DNA from: Paenibacillus taichungensis
GTDB taxonomy: Bacteria; Bacillota; Bacilli; Paenibacillales; Paenibacillaceae
Length of the DNA: 64,000 bases
NCBI RefSeq assembly: GCF_013359905.1
Contig: NZ_JABMCC010000098.1
Location: 121,131-185,130, forward strand
Reading direction: 5' to 3'
Shown here one piece after another: positions 9,132-17,632 of this stretch. Position numbers and translations under genes: made by a program. Position 1 is the stretch's first letter. Each line of letters opens with the position of its first letter. The notes below the pieces were generated by a model. The model saw only the letters and a list, made by a program, of their open reading frames with translations, searched no databases and had not been told where the DNA came from.

Positions 9132-10025
9132 ATGAGGCTGTCGAATGGGGATCGATGGTTTGTTGGCATAATTTACGTGTCATTGGCTTTGTTTACATTT
9201 ATTGCGTTATATCCGTTCTGGAACGCTGCCGCCATTTCATTTAACTCCGGGACAGATACGATGCAGGGCGGCATTACATTCTGGCCGCGTGAATTCACGC
9301 TTGAAAATTATCATGTGGTGTTTAAGGATGAGCGACTGATTGACGGTTTCATCATCTCGGTGCTCCGAACGTTGCTGGGTACACTGCTCTCCATTGTGGC
9401 AACAGCCATATTAGCTTATGGCATTTCTAAACGTGAATTGATGGGTCGCAACTTTTATATGGTAACTTGCATCATAACGATGTACTTCAGCGGCGGACTT
9501 ATACCCAACTACTTGCTCATTCGGGAGCTAGGTCTGATGAACTCTTTTTGGGTTATGGTCATACCAGGCATTATCAGCGTGTGGAATATGATTATATTCC
9601 GGACGTTCTTTAAGGGCATCCCGCCCGGGCTTGAGGAGTCCGCCCGTATCGACGGTTCCTCCAACTGGGGGGTATTCATCCGAATCGTACTTCCTTTATC
9701 GGGACCGGTCATTGCTACGCTGTCGCTGTTTACGGCAGTGTATCACTGGAATGATTGGTTTGCGCCAAGTATCTACATATCCAACACGGATCTTTTACCC
9801 ATTCAAACTAAGCTTCAGCAGATACTTAATGCCAATATCATGATGGAACAGATGCAGAACATGGATGCTGCTGCACAGGGCCGGATGAGCGCGATGAAAA
9901 CCGTAACTACCAAATCGTTGTCTATGTCGACGATGATGGTGGCAACCATTCCGATCCTCTGCGTCTATCCATTCGTACAGAAATATTTTGTGAAGGGCGT
10001 ATTAATCGGTTCTTTGAAGGAGTAA
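9132..10025 (+). CDS. Sugar ABC transporter permease, YtcP-like (CUT1)
   Basis: Second permease of the importer, 297 residues from ATG 9132, which follows a GGAGAGAAGGGAGAG stretch; the longer upstream frame overlaps the previous gene and is unlikely. Six helices are predicted and the EAA loop reads EESARIDGSSNWGVFIRIVLP. The C-terminal YPFVQKYFVKGVLIGSLKE is the standard ending of this family. No ATPase gene is in the operon; CUT1 systems of this kind commonly borrow a shared MsmK/MsmX-type ATPase coded elsewhere. Confidence 0.9.
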   Translation: MRLSNGDRWFVGIIYVSLALFTFIALYPFWNAAAISFNSGTDTMQGGITFWPREFTLENYHVVFKDERLIDGFIISVLRTLLGTLLSIVATAILAYGISKRELMGRNFYMVTCIITMYFSGGLIPNYLLIRELGLMNSFWVMVIPGIISVWNMIIFRTFFKGIPPGLEESARIDGSSNWGVFIRIVLPLSGPVIATLSLFTAVYHWNDWFAPSIYISNTDLLPIQTKLQQILNANIMMEQMQNMDAAAQGRMSAMKTVTTKSLSMSTMMVATIPILCVYPFVQKYFVKGVLIGSLKE

Positions 10026-10097
10026 TTCAAGCAAATGCCGGACAAGGCTTTAAGCGTCCGCTTTGACCATAGATGAATCGCGAAGGGAGCACTCATA

Positions 10098-11741
10098 ATG
10101 AAAAAAGGGGAAAAGAACCTACTCACTGGCTTGTCAGTCACACTTATCATTGTCATGGCTTTAATGGGATGTTCGGGTTCAGGAGGTAATACTGCAAGCC
10201 AAGAGAAGAATTCCCCAGTCTCGGGGGATACCTTTGTACTGGGAGAGAAACCGCTGGAGTTCTCATTCTACGGCCATTATGACTGGTACACAATGCCGGA
10301 TTGGGGTAAAGATGCTGCGACGAAGTGGATTAAAGAGAATAAAAAGATCGACGTCGTGCCGATCAGCTCCGGTGGCGTCGCCAAGAACAAGCTCAGTACC
10401 ATGATCGTCGCCGGTGAACTGCCGGATGTTATATGGATGGATCGTGGAGCGGATGTCGAAAAGCTCCGTTCTGAGGGGATGTTGGTCCCGTTCGATGATT
10501 ATCTGAATAAATACCCCAATCTGAAAAAGTGGGCTGGGGAGTCTACGCTCGAATTGCTTCGCTCACCTGACGGTAAGCTCTATCAGTTCCCTAACTGGTA
10601 TACGACGCAGCCAAACGGCAACGCAGGATATCTCGTCAATAAGAAGATTTACGAGGAACTTGGCTCGCCGAGCCTGGAAACACCAGAGGATCTGTACGTC
10701 TATTTGAAGCAAGTGAAGTCAAAGTATCCAGATGTCGTTCCGCTGGAGGTTGGTCAAACTGCTGCAGGAGTGGACATCATGGTATCTGCGTTTGCAGAAA
10801 ATCGCCCACATACATTCAACAGTATGATCGCCGTTCCACAAGGGGATCAACTCGTATCGCTGTTCACGGATCCTGTCTATCGTGAGCTGCTGCAGTATAT
10901 GAGCCGTCTGTACCGTGAAAAACTTGTCACTCAGGATGCCTTCACACAGAAGCTGGAGCAGGTCGAGCAGAAGGTTATAAACGGCAAAGTAGCCATTTAT
11001 GTGGCGTCCAGTCCCACCGAGTTTGGCTCCAAGGGCAACAATCTGCTTAAAGCGCAAGACCCGGATGCTGGTTACATCATGGTATGGCCTGTACACAAAG
11101 CGGAGTTGGATCGCAACAAGATTTTCCCGGGTGATTATAAACAACTAGGCTGGAATGTCAGCGTCATTACGAAATCGGCCAAAGATCCAGAGGCCATCTT
11201 CGCCTTCCTGGATTGGTTCACAGGTCCTGATGGCCAACGTACGATTATGTGGGGGCCAGAAGGATTATATTGGGATGGAACGGACGAGGAGGATATGCCG
11301 CTGTTCACCGACAAATTCACAAGCGATGCTAAAGGTCGTGATGAGTTGATGAACGCAACGGTCAACTTTCAATGGAACGGAAACACGGTCTATGTGGATA
11401 ATTCTAAGATGAAATTCGAGTCTACCCTTCCGCCAGAGAAGCGGAATTTTGAAACGTACTGGCAATCGGAGATTACGTGGAAGACGCAGATGAACACAAC
11501 GGAGTTCGCCAATCTGGATCCTGCAAGCGATTCGGAAGAAGGCATTATTGCACAGCGCGTGTTTGAGATCTATGAGCAAGTTAGAGCTAAAGCGATAAGC
11601 TCCACAACTTCGGATCAGGAAGTGCTTTCGCTTCTGGATAAGGCTGAGGCGGATGCGCAAAAATCCGGTTATGACAAGTTGTTGAAGTACAAAACAGCGA
11701 GATGGCAGGAGAATAAGGCGAAAATGGCAGCAGCGAAATAA
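10098..11741 (+). CDS. Extracellular solute-binding lipoprotein, LplA-like
   Basis: Substrate-binding protein of 547 residues for the adjoining permeases. The N-terminus has a lipoprotein signal with lipobox LMGC (Cys25), followed by a Gly/Ser-rich linker, so the protein is anchored to the outer face of the membrane. The mature part has the family 1 binding-protein look, with DVIWMDRGADVEKL and a C-terminal helical part. Length is typical of LplA proteins (about 500-560). It is the third cistron, 72 bases after the second permease. Confidence 0.9.
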   Translation: MKKGEKNLLTGLSVTLIIVMALMGCSGSGGNTASQEKNSPVSGDTFVLGEKPLEFSFYGHYDWYTMPDWGKDAATKWIKENKKIDVVPISSGGVAKNKLSTMIVAGELPDVIWMDRGADVEKLRSEGMLVPFDDYLNKYPNLKKWAGESTLELLRSPDGKLYQFPNWYTTQPNGNAGYLVNKKIYEELGSPSLETPEDLYVYLKQVKSKYPDVVPLEVGQTAAGVDIMVSAFAENRPHTFNSMIAVPQGDQLVSLFTDPVYRELLQYMSRLYREKLVTQDAFTQKLEQVEQKVINGKVAIYVASSPTEFGSKGNNLLKAQDPDAGYIMVWPVHKAELDRNKIFPGDYKQLGWNVSVITKSAKDPEAIFAFLDWFTGPDGQRTIMWGPEGLYWDGTDEEDMPLFTDKFTSDAKGRDELMNATVNFQWNGNTVYVDNSKMKFESTLPPEKRNFETYWQSEITWKTQMNTTEFANLDPASDSEEGIIAQRVFEIYEQVRAKAISSTTSDQEVLSLLDKAEADAQKSGYDKLLKYKTARWQENKAKMAAAK

Positions 11742-11848
11742 AAGTCATGGCTGGGAGAAGTCCTTTCGTTAAGATTTTTGCGCGAAGCTTTCGCCCGAAA
11801 GTCTTGGCTGGCGGCTTCATTAGCCGGGCGATATAGGAGAGATCACAC

Positions 11849-12841
11849 TTGAATTATTACTTGGGAGTAGACGGTGGAGGAAGCAAGACATTGGCCGTCG
11901 TGGCGGACGAAACTGGACGAATATTAGGCAGGGGAATCAGCGGCTGCGGCAATCATCAGCTTGGTGCTGCCTTTGCAGAGAAAAGTATAACTCAGGCCGT
12001 TGATGAGGCTTATGCACAGGCGGGGCTTGGCAAAGAGAATATCACTTACGCTACATTCGGGCTTGCGGGAGCCGATCGTGAGGCGGATTTCCGCATATTA
12101 CGGCCAATAATAGGCGCAATGGGTTTAAAGAAATATCGTATCGTATGCGATACTGTCATTGCCATGAGAGCCGGTACAAGGCAGACGGATGGGGTCGTCC
12201 TTATATGCGGAAGCGGGACGAATGGATATGGTGTTAACGTTGCAGGCGAGGAGGTTCAGATCGGAGGCTTCGGTTATGAATTCGGCGATTTTGGCGGAGG
12301 CGGTGAACTGGCCGTCGAGGTGTTTCGGACAGTCATTCGTTCATGGGAAGGTAGGGAGCAGCCAACTACATTGACATCGCTTACATTGAAGGCGCTTACC
12401 TTCGAAACCGTGGAAGAGATGTACCACCGTTTTTTGGACGATGGAAGAAGGGCGCCACATACTTTGTCGAAACTGCTGTTTCAGGCTGCGCCTGGGGATG
12501 AAGTCGCAAGAAAAATATTGGAGAAGCAAGGTTTGGAGCTGGGGAAAGTCGCCAGTGCGGTTATTCATAAACTTGGTATGGGCAATGATTCTTTTGATGT
12601 TGTATTGGCTGGCAGCGTGCTAACTCGTGGAGAAGGAGATTATGTGGTTCGGTATATCGAGTCTCAGGTTACTACAGCAGCACCGAAGTGCCGATTGCGA
12701 ATCTTGGCCCTTGAGCCAGTAGCGGGTGCCATCCTGCTCGCAATGAATGAGAACGGGGTGAAACCAGATTCCACTGTGTATGACCAATTGCACCAAGCAC
12801 TTGCCGTAAAGGAGAGAAATGTGAAATGGGCACTGGATTAA
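11849..12841 (+). CDS. BadF/BadG/BcrA/BcrD family sugar kinase
   Basis: Predicted cytoplasmic ATP-dependent sugar kinase of 330 residues (N-acetylglucosamine kinase-like). The start is TTG 11849 after AGGAGA. Phosphate motif 1 is GVDGGGSKT (residues about 6-14), phosphate motif 2 is CGSGTNGYG, and YEFGDFGGGGELA lies at the active-site loop. Its end overlaps the GH4 gene by 16 bases, a sign of translational coupling. The context suggests it phosphorylates the imported disaccharide or glucose so that the GH4 enzyme, which needs a 6-phosphate substrate, can act. The true substrate is an inference. Confidence 0.82.
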   Translation: MNYYLGVDGGGSKTLAVVADETGRILGRGISGCGNHQLGAAFAEKSITQAVDEAYAQAGLGKENITYATFGLAGADREADFRILRPIIGAMGLKKYRIVCDTVIAMRAGTRQTDGVVLICGSGTNGYGVNVAGEEVQIGGFGYEFGDFGGGGELAVEVFRTVIRSWEGREQPTTLTSLTLKALTFETVEEMYHRFLDDGRRAPHTLSKLLFQAAPGDEVARKILEKQGLELGKVASAVIHKLGMGNDSFDVVLAGSVLTRGEGDYVVRYIESQVTTAAPKCRLRILALEPVAGAILLAMNENGVKPDSTVYDQLHQALAVKERNVKWALD

Positions 12842-14133
12842 AGGTCGCTGTTATTGGGGGAGGCTCTTCCTATACCCCTGAGCTGATTGAAGGTTTCATC
12901 CGTCATTATGATAGTTTTCCGGTTAAGGATATCGTACTGGTGGATATTCCGGAAGGTCTTCACAAACTCACCGTTGTTGGCGGGCTGGCGAAGCGAATGG
13001 TTGAACGAAGCGGACTGCCGATTAGTATTACTTTAACTTTGGACCGCAAGGAAGGACTTAGGGATGCCCATTATGTATCTACACAGATGCGGGTAGGGTT
13101 GCTGGAGGCTAGAGCATGGGACGAAACGATCCCATTGAAATATGGAATGCTCGGGCAGGAGACGACCGGAGCCGGGGGAATGATGAAGGCTCTGCGTACC
13201 ATACCTGTACTCTTGGAAATATGCAAGGATATGGAGATGTTATGTCCTGACGCCTGGCTACTTAATTTCACGAATCCGTCCGGAATGGTAACGGAAGCCA
13301 TCATGAAGCATTCCAGCATACGTTCCATCGGTTTATGCAATTCCCCAATCGCCGCCTACAAGTGGCTGTCTGCACTTTATCAGGTGCCTGAGGAACGCAT
13401 CTTTTGCGAGTTTGTCGGGTTAAATCATCTGCACTGGATCAGTCGGATCGAGATTGATGGAAAGTCCAAGATGGAGGAGTTGTTGGACGCAGGGGGGAGC
13501 TACTCGGCCAGTAACGTGCCGCAGCTTGCTTGGAACGCTACGCTGATTCGGGCGATTGGCGCTATTCCGTCCTATTATCTGAAATATTATTACCTTCACC
13601 GTGAGATGTTGGCGGAGCAGCAGGCTGCCGCAGCCATAGGGGAGACGAGGGCTGAGATGGTCAAGCGCCTTGAGGATGAACTATTTGAGATTTACAAGCG
13701 TCCAGAGCTAGTGGAGAAACCGAAGCAGCTGGAGCAACGTGGAGGTGCCTATTATTCCGAGGCGGCTGTTAATCTGATGAAGGCGATTCATACGGATAGC
13801 GGAGAGGTTCTAACGCTAAACGTCATGAACGGCGACACTCTGGACTTTTTGCCGGAGGATTCCAGTATCGAAGTGAACTGCGTTGTGACGAAGAAAGGCG
13901 CTGTTCCGGTACCGATTACACGAATACCGGATGCCGCAGTCGGCCTGATTCAAGCGGTGAAGACCTATGAGAGTCTGGCCATCGAAGCGGCGGTTTCGGG
14001 AAGTAGGGAGAAAGCGCTGCTCGCTCTTAGTTCACATCCGTTGACCGATTCGGTGTGTATCGCAGAAGCGATGCTGAATGAAATGCTGGAGCAGAACCGC
14101 AAATATTTGCCGCAGTTCTTCCATGAGAGGTAA
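12826..14133 (+). CDS. GH4 6-phospho-beta-glucosidase
   Basis: NAD- and metal-dependent family 4 glycosidase of 435 residues, LicH-like. The N-terminal NAD fold is VAVIGGGSSYTPELI (residues 6-20). The GH4 pattern ETTGAGGMMKALRTIP and the metal-binding NHLHW are present. The metal Cys region reads GLCNSPIAA, where related 6-phospho-beta-glucosidases more often have CNVP. It cleaves 6-phosphorylated beta-glucosides inside the cell. As last cistron after an ABC importer and a kinase, it must receive its phospho-substrate from that kinase rather than from a PTS. Confidence 0.88.
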   Translation: MGTGLKVAVIGGGSSYTPELIEGFIRHYDSFPVKDIVLVDIPEGLHKLTVVGGLAKRMVERSGLPISITLTLDRKEGLRDAHYVSTQMRVGLLEARAWDETIPLKYGMLGQETTGAGGMMKALRTIPVLLEICKDMEMLCPDAWLLNFTNPSGMVTEAIMKHSSIRSIGLCNSPIAAYKWLSALYQVPEERIFCEFVGLNHLHWISRIEIDGKSKMEELLDAGGSYSASNVPQLAWNATLIRAIGAIPSYYLKYYYLHREMLAEQQAAAAIGETRAEMVKRLEDELFEIYKRPELVEKPKQLEQRGGAYYSEAAVNLMKAIHTDSGEVLTLNVMNGDTLDFLPEDSSIEVNCVVTKKGAVPVPITRIPDAAVGLIQAVKTYESLAIEAAVSGSREKALLALSSHPLTDSVCIAEAMLNEMLEQNRKYLPQFFHER

Positions 14134-14293
14134 GGGAAGTAAGTAATGTAAAGAATATTAATGAACAAGAATATGACTTAACCCTAGGTCAGCTTTAACT
14201 TATTAAGATGTCAAGATGTTCATAAATCTCCTTAATTATCAATGTATTGATATTGCAACAGAAAGCATGAATTTGCCTTTAAATTCGTTTAAT

Positions 14294-14342
14294 AAACATA
14301 AGAGGAATAGAAATCAGATGATTTCTATCCCTCTTATGTTTC
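14294..14342. terminator. Long hairpin after GH4 gene, possible bidirectional terminator
   Basis: AAACATAAGAGG...CCTCTTATGTTT with an inner ATAGAAAT/ATTTCTAT makes a stem of about 20 pairs around a six-base loop. It is flanked by A and T residues but lacks a long T run. Likely end of the beta-glucan operon. Confidence 0.65.
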
Positions 14343-14734
14343 CCAATAACAGTATCTATTCAGATTTAATTTGTAGTTAGACTAACCTGTCATAAGCTAC
14401 AGCATAATCTTTCTTAAAGAGGTACTTTCTTTTCAGAAAGACAAGCTTGACACGCTAAGTTTTGAACATCCAGCATTGGTGGTTGTCCATACATACGTGC
14501 ATATTCCCGACTAATCCAAGGATGATCCACAATTCTCCCTTCGCATCTGTTTTCACGAGAAAAGGTCGGTTTTTATTATTGAACGTTTTTAATGTATAGG
14601 TTTGATCTGCAGAGGTGCTCTTTGATAAATTTCCGAGCACTTCTGCTAAAATTACTGATTTCCGTTGGTGGGTTGCGTTCACACGGGATGAAATCACAGA
14701 TGGGTTGTGCTACCGGATATCAGATGAAAAATCT

Positions 14735-14965
14735 TCAATAAACCTTCCTGAAAGAGTAGCATAAGTTGCTGCTAACAGAAAAATTACGCGTTCACAAATT
14801 GCTCTTGCATGGTTGGTTCAAAAGGATGAGGTCACAGCACCAATAATCGGTTCGAACAAAATTAGCCATTTCCAAGATGCGGTTTCAACGTTATCGGTTA
14901 AATTAACGCCTGAAGAAATTACAATTTAGAAGAACTTTATATACCGCATCCAGTAGTATAAATTG
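14735..14965 (+). pseudogene. Aldo/keto reductase C-terminal remnant
   Basis: Conceptual translation gives SQIALAWLVQK, VTAPIIGSNKISH and LSVKLTPEEI, followed after a one-base frame change by LEELYIPHPV. These are the conserved C-terminal segments of aldo/keto reductases in the right order. An in-frame TAA (14761-14763) and the frameshift near 14925 show that it is dead, and no N-terminal two thirds is present. Confidence 0.8.
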
Positions 14966-15190
14966 GATATATATCCTTTACTAAGATATGGTTCTGAATC
15001 GGAACAGAGGTGCATGGTTCATTAATCACGAAGTATGCCTTTTCTTTTGGAAGGAACATTATCCACCAGTAGAAGAGGTGAATTACCCAGACTTTGCACG
15101 TATCAATGAATTGTCTTTAAAAAAGTTGGATTTACACATAATTACATAATGCAAGTTCTCCCGTTCATTTTCTAATTCGAAATGTATCAC

Positions 15191-15220
15191 TTGACTTTGC
15201 AGATATCAAACTAACATGAT
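15191..15220 (+). promoter_or_regulatory. Candidate sigma-A promoter of two-component operon
   Basis: TTGACT (15191-15196), 18-base spacer, CATGAT (15215-15220); about 50 bases before the response regulator start. Confidence 0.45.
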
Positions 15221-15269
15221 AAGTAGAGTTATGCATTTGAGATGTTAGTCCCATAATGGAGGAAACAGA

Positions 15270-15971
15270 ATGAGAAAGCCTATTCACATACTTATTTGTG
15301 ATGACAATTCAACAGTACACGAAACGATTGGCAGTTATTTGACTTCAGAAGGAATGTCATTCACCTCAGCCTATAATGGAAAAGAGGCACTGATATACGC
15401 TCGGAACAATCAGCCGGATCTAATCTTATTGGATATTATGATGCCTGAGATATTCGGAACCGATGTATGTAAAGAAATTAGAAAGGAAAGTTCTGTGCCA
15501 ATTATTATGCTTTCTGCAAGAGGAGATGAGTTGGATCGGATTATTGGACTCGAAATTGGTGCAGATGATTATATTGTGAAGCCTTTCTCACCAAGAGAGG
15601 TAGTAGTTCGAATAAAAACGGTTTTACGGAGAGTATTACCTGAGTTAACCGTACTCTCTAAACAAAACAACATTTTTGAATATGAACAGCTCCGAATTGA
15701 TCTGAACGGATACGAATTGTCTGTCGATGGTCAGCTAATACCAGCAACACCAAAAGAAATTGAAATTTTGTATTTACTTGCTACAAATGCTGGAAAGGTA
15801 CTAAGTAGGGAACATATCTTATCCAAAGTGTGGGGATACGACTATCTTGGAGATACTCGCGCTGTCGATACGCATGTCAAACGCCTTAGAAAAAAGCTTC
15901 CTGAAAACAATAACGGGTGGACTCTGAAATCAATTTATGGAATTGGATATAAATTTGAGGTACACTCATGA
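15270..15971 (+). CDS. OmpR/PhoB family response regulator
   Basis: Two-domain regulator of 233 residues. The receiver domain has the acidic pair DD at residues 11-12, phospho-acceptor Asp55 (LILLDIMMP) and the conserved Lys in VKPFSP. The C-terminal half is a winged-helix domain (ATPKEIEILYLLATNAGKVLS; DTHVKRLRKKL). ATG 15270 follows a GGAGGA. Its stop overlaps the kinase start in ATGA, so the two are coupled. The tannase-like gene just downstream carries 11-bp-spaced direct repeats in its promoter that this type of regulator could bind. Confidence 0.93.
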   Translation: MRKPIHILICDDNSTVHETIGSYLTSEGMSFTSAYNGKEALIYARNNQPDLILLDIMMPEIFGTDVCKEIRKESSVPIIMLSARGDELDRIIGLEIGADDYIVKPFSPREVVVRIKTVLRRVLPELTVLSKQNNIFEYEQLRIDLNGYELSVDGQLIPATPKEIEILYLLATNAGKVLSREHILSKVWGYDYLGDTRAVDTHVKRLRKKLPENNNGWTLKSIYGIGYKFEVHS

Positions 15972-17407
15972 AGCCTTCTTTACTAAAAAGAATGTTTGTT
16001 TCAATCGCTTTCATTCTTATATCCGTATTCTTGATTGCATTACTCATTGGAAGGGCATTCTTGGAATCCTATTTTATCGAAAACAAGCTATCGGAACTTC
16101 AGCCACAGATGGAAATAATTGCAGATGATATCGGAACTAACGGCTATTCATCTACTCGTTTGTCTGAATTAGGTTTTATTATTAAGGCTTATGATTTGCA
16201 TTCAAAAGAAATGGATGCTTTTACTGATCAGTCCTCCTTGTCCAGAAAAGAAAGGAAACTAAATCTCCCTTTCACTGAGGAGGATATACAGCAGGCAATC
16301 AAACCGTATGTCAGTAAAATTCTTTCAGGTGGTCAAGTCGCAATCATCACAAACCTTGAAGTCTTTGGAGGTGACTCGATTCTCATCGGTCAACCCATCC
16401 GTAGTGAAGGCCATTTAATTGGCGGACTCTTTCTAATCAAATTGGTCTCGGACTATTCGAGTGCACAAACCGGATTTTATTTTACGATTATACTCACAGC
16501 TAGTTTGGCACTAATCCTGACGCTCTATATTATTTATCGAGTTATCCGTTCCATGATTAATCCGATTCTAGATATGACCTCATCCTCCGAAGCTATGGCT
16601 AGAGGAGAGTATGGCGTCCGGGTTCAGGAAACAGGTTATGGTGAACTGGGAGACCTCGCCCGATCTTTGAATATCCTTACCTCCCAATTAGAGCAGAATC
16701 ACCAGGCTTCCCTTAAACTGGAACAGGTACGCCGTGATTATGTGGCGAATGTGACGCATGAGTTACGAACGCCGCTCGCTTCTATTCGGGCGATGAGTGA
16801 AACGTTATGCGATAATATGTTGGTTGACGAAGAGGGCAAGCAGCGATTCTATCACTCTATCCTTCATGAATCATTAAGTCTTCAACGTCTTATCAATGAT
16901 ATGCTCGAACTGTCCAGGTTGCAGTCAGGATCTTCGGCCATCCAAAAAGTGAACACTAGTCCAGCCCAACTTATGGAACGATTAAGTACCCGATTTACCG
17001 TTTTGGCTGAAGACATGGATATTCGCTTCACGATAACGGAAAACGCTTATCATATGCCAGATTTTTTCGGACATGAAGATCGAATCGAGCAGGTATTCAC
17101 GATTCTTTTGGATAATGCTTTTAAGTTCACTGAGCCTGAAGGCAAGGTCACTATCGATGCAAACTGGAATGATACTTGTATCTATCTCTCTGTGACAGAT
17201 ACAGGGATGGGAATCGATATGGAGGATCTTCCTTACGTCTTCGAACGTTTCTATAAGTCAGATAAATCCCATGCAGGACCAGGAACAGGATTAGGATTAT
17301 CTCTGGCTAAGGAAATTCTAACCCAATTGAATGAATCCATTTCGGTCGAGGCTACAGGGACAGGTACTCGCTTTATTTTCACTTTGCATCGGAGTATCAA
17401 AAGTTGA
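15968..17407 (+). CDS. Sensor histidine kinase
   Basis: Membrane kinase of 479 residues, partner of the preceding regulator. TM1 (about 9-31) and TM2 (about 171-191) enclose an extracellular sensor domain of about 140 residues. A HAMP linker follows, then HisKA with His264 in VTHELRTPLASIR and an ATPase domain with DNAFKFTEPEG (N box), DTGMGI and GTGLGLSLAKEI. The external signal is unknown; the neighbouring secreted esterase suggests a plant phenolic or other extracellular cue, but this is only inference. Confidence 0.92.
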   Translation: MKPSLLKRMFVSIAFILISVFLIALLIGRAFLESYFIENKLSELQPQMEIIADDIGTNGYSSTRLSELGFIIKAYDLHSKEMDAFTDQSSLSRKERKLNLPFTEEDIQQAIKPYVSKILSGGQVAIITNLEVFGGDSILIGQPIRSEGHLIGGLFLIKLVSDYSSAQTGFYFTIILTASLALILTLYIIYRVIRSMINPILDMTSSSEAMARGEYGVRVQETGYGELGDLARSLNILTSQLEQNHQASLKLEQVRRDYVANVTHELRTPLASIRAMSETLCDNMLVDEEGKQRFYHSILHESLSLQRLINDMLELSRLQSGSSAIQKVNTSPAQLMERLSTRFTVLAEDMDIRFTITENAYHMPDFFGHEDRIEQVFTILLDNAFKFTEPEGKVTIDANWNDTCIYLSVTDTGMGIDMEDLPYVFERFYKSDKSHAGPGTGLGLSLAKEILTQLNESISVEATGTGTRFIFTLHRSIKS

Positions 17408-17454
17408 ATAGGTGTTTGAGCTTTTGAACAAATACATGAAGTAAATGCTTGTTT

Positions 17455-17503
17455 AGGTCGGCCTTCCCCAGAAATGGACTGGGGAAAGTCGCCCTATTTT
17501 TTT
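17455..17503 (+). terminator. Terminator of two-component operon
   Basis: CTTCCCCAG...CTGGGGAAAG stem, extended by GGTCGG/GTCGCC, followed by a T run (17496-17503). Confidence 0.85.
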
Positions 17504-17541
17504 GCAATGAAATTTCAGTTGACTCCTAGCTTCGATATTTT

Positions 17542-17584
17542 GCCACCCTCACGCCACTTTTTCGCCACATTGTTTTGCTAAATT
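17542..17584 (+). promoter_or_regulatory. Triple direct repeat and extended -10 before tannase-like gene
   Basis: GCCAC occurs at 17542, 17553 and 17564, exactly 11 bases apart, and is followed by an extended -10 TGCTAAATT (17576-17584). Direct repeats with an 11-base period in place of the -35 box are the arrangement used by PhoB/OmpR-type regulators. The response regulator gene 1.6 kb upstream is the obvious candidate. Confidence 0.6.
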
Positions 17585-17632
17585 AGGAAAAGGAAAGTTA
17601 CCTACCATCTCAAATTCAAAAGGAGAATGTAT

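Larger units (their letters stand above)
14134..15269. other. Gene-poor stretch with decayed sequence
   Basis: Between the GH4 gene and the response regulator no intact gene was found. It holds the hairpin at 14294-14342, an aldo/keto reductase remnant at about 14735-14965, and at about 15045-15149 an open fragment reading EHYPPVEEVNYPDFARINE that looks protein-like but is not recognised. The reverse-strand frame at 14455-14697 shows no family features. Confidence 0.5.

Noticed and set aside
14455..14697. 80-codon reverse frame
   Set aside because: No ribosome binding site and no recognisable domain; sits in decayed sequence.
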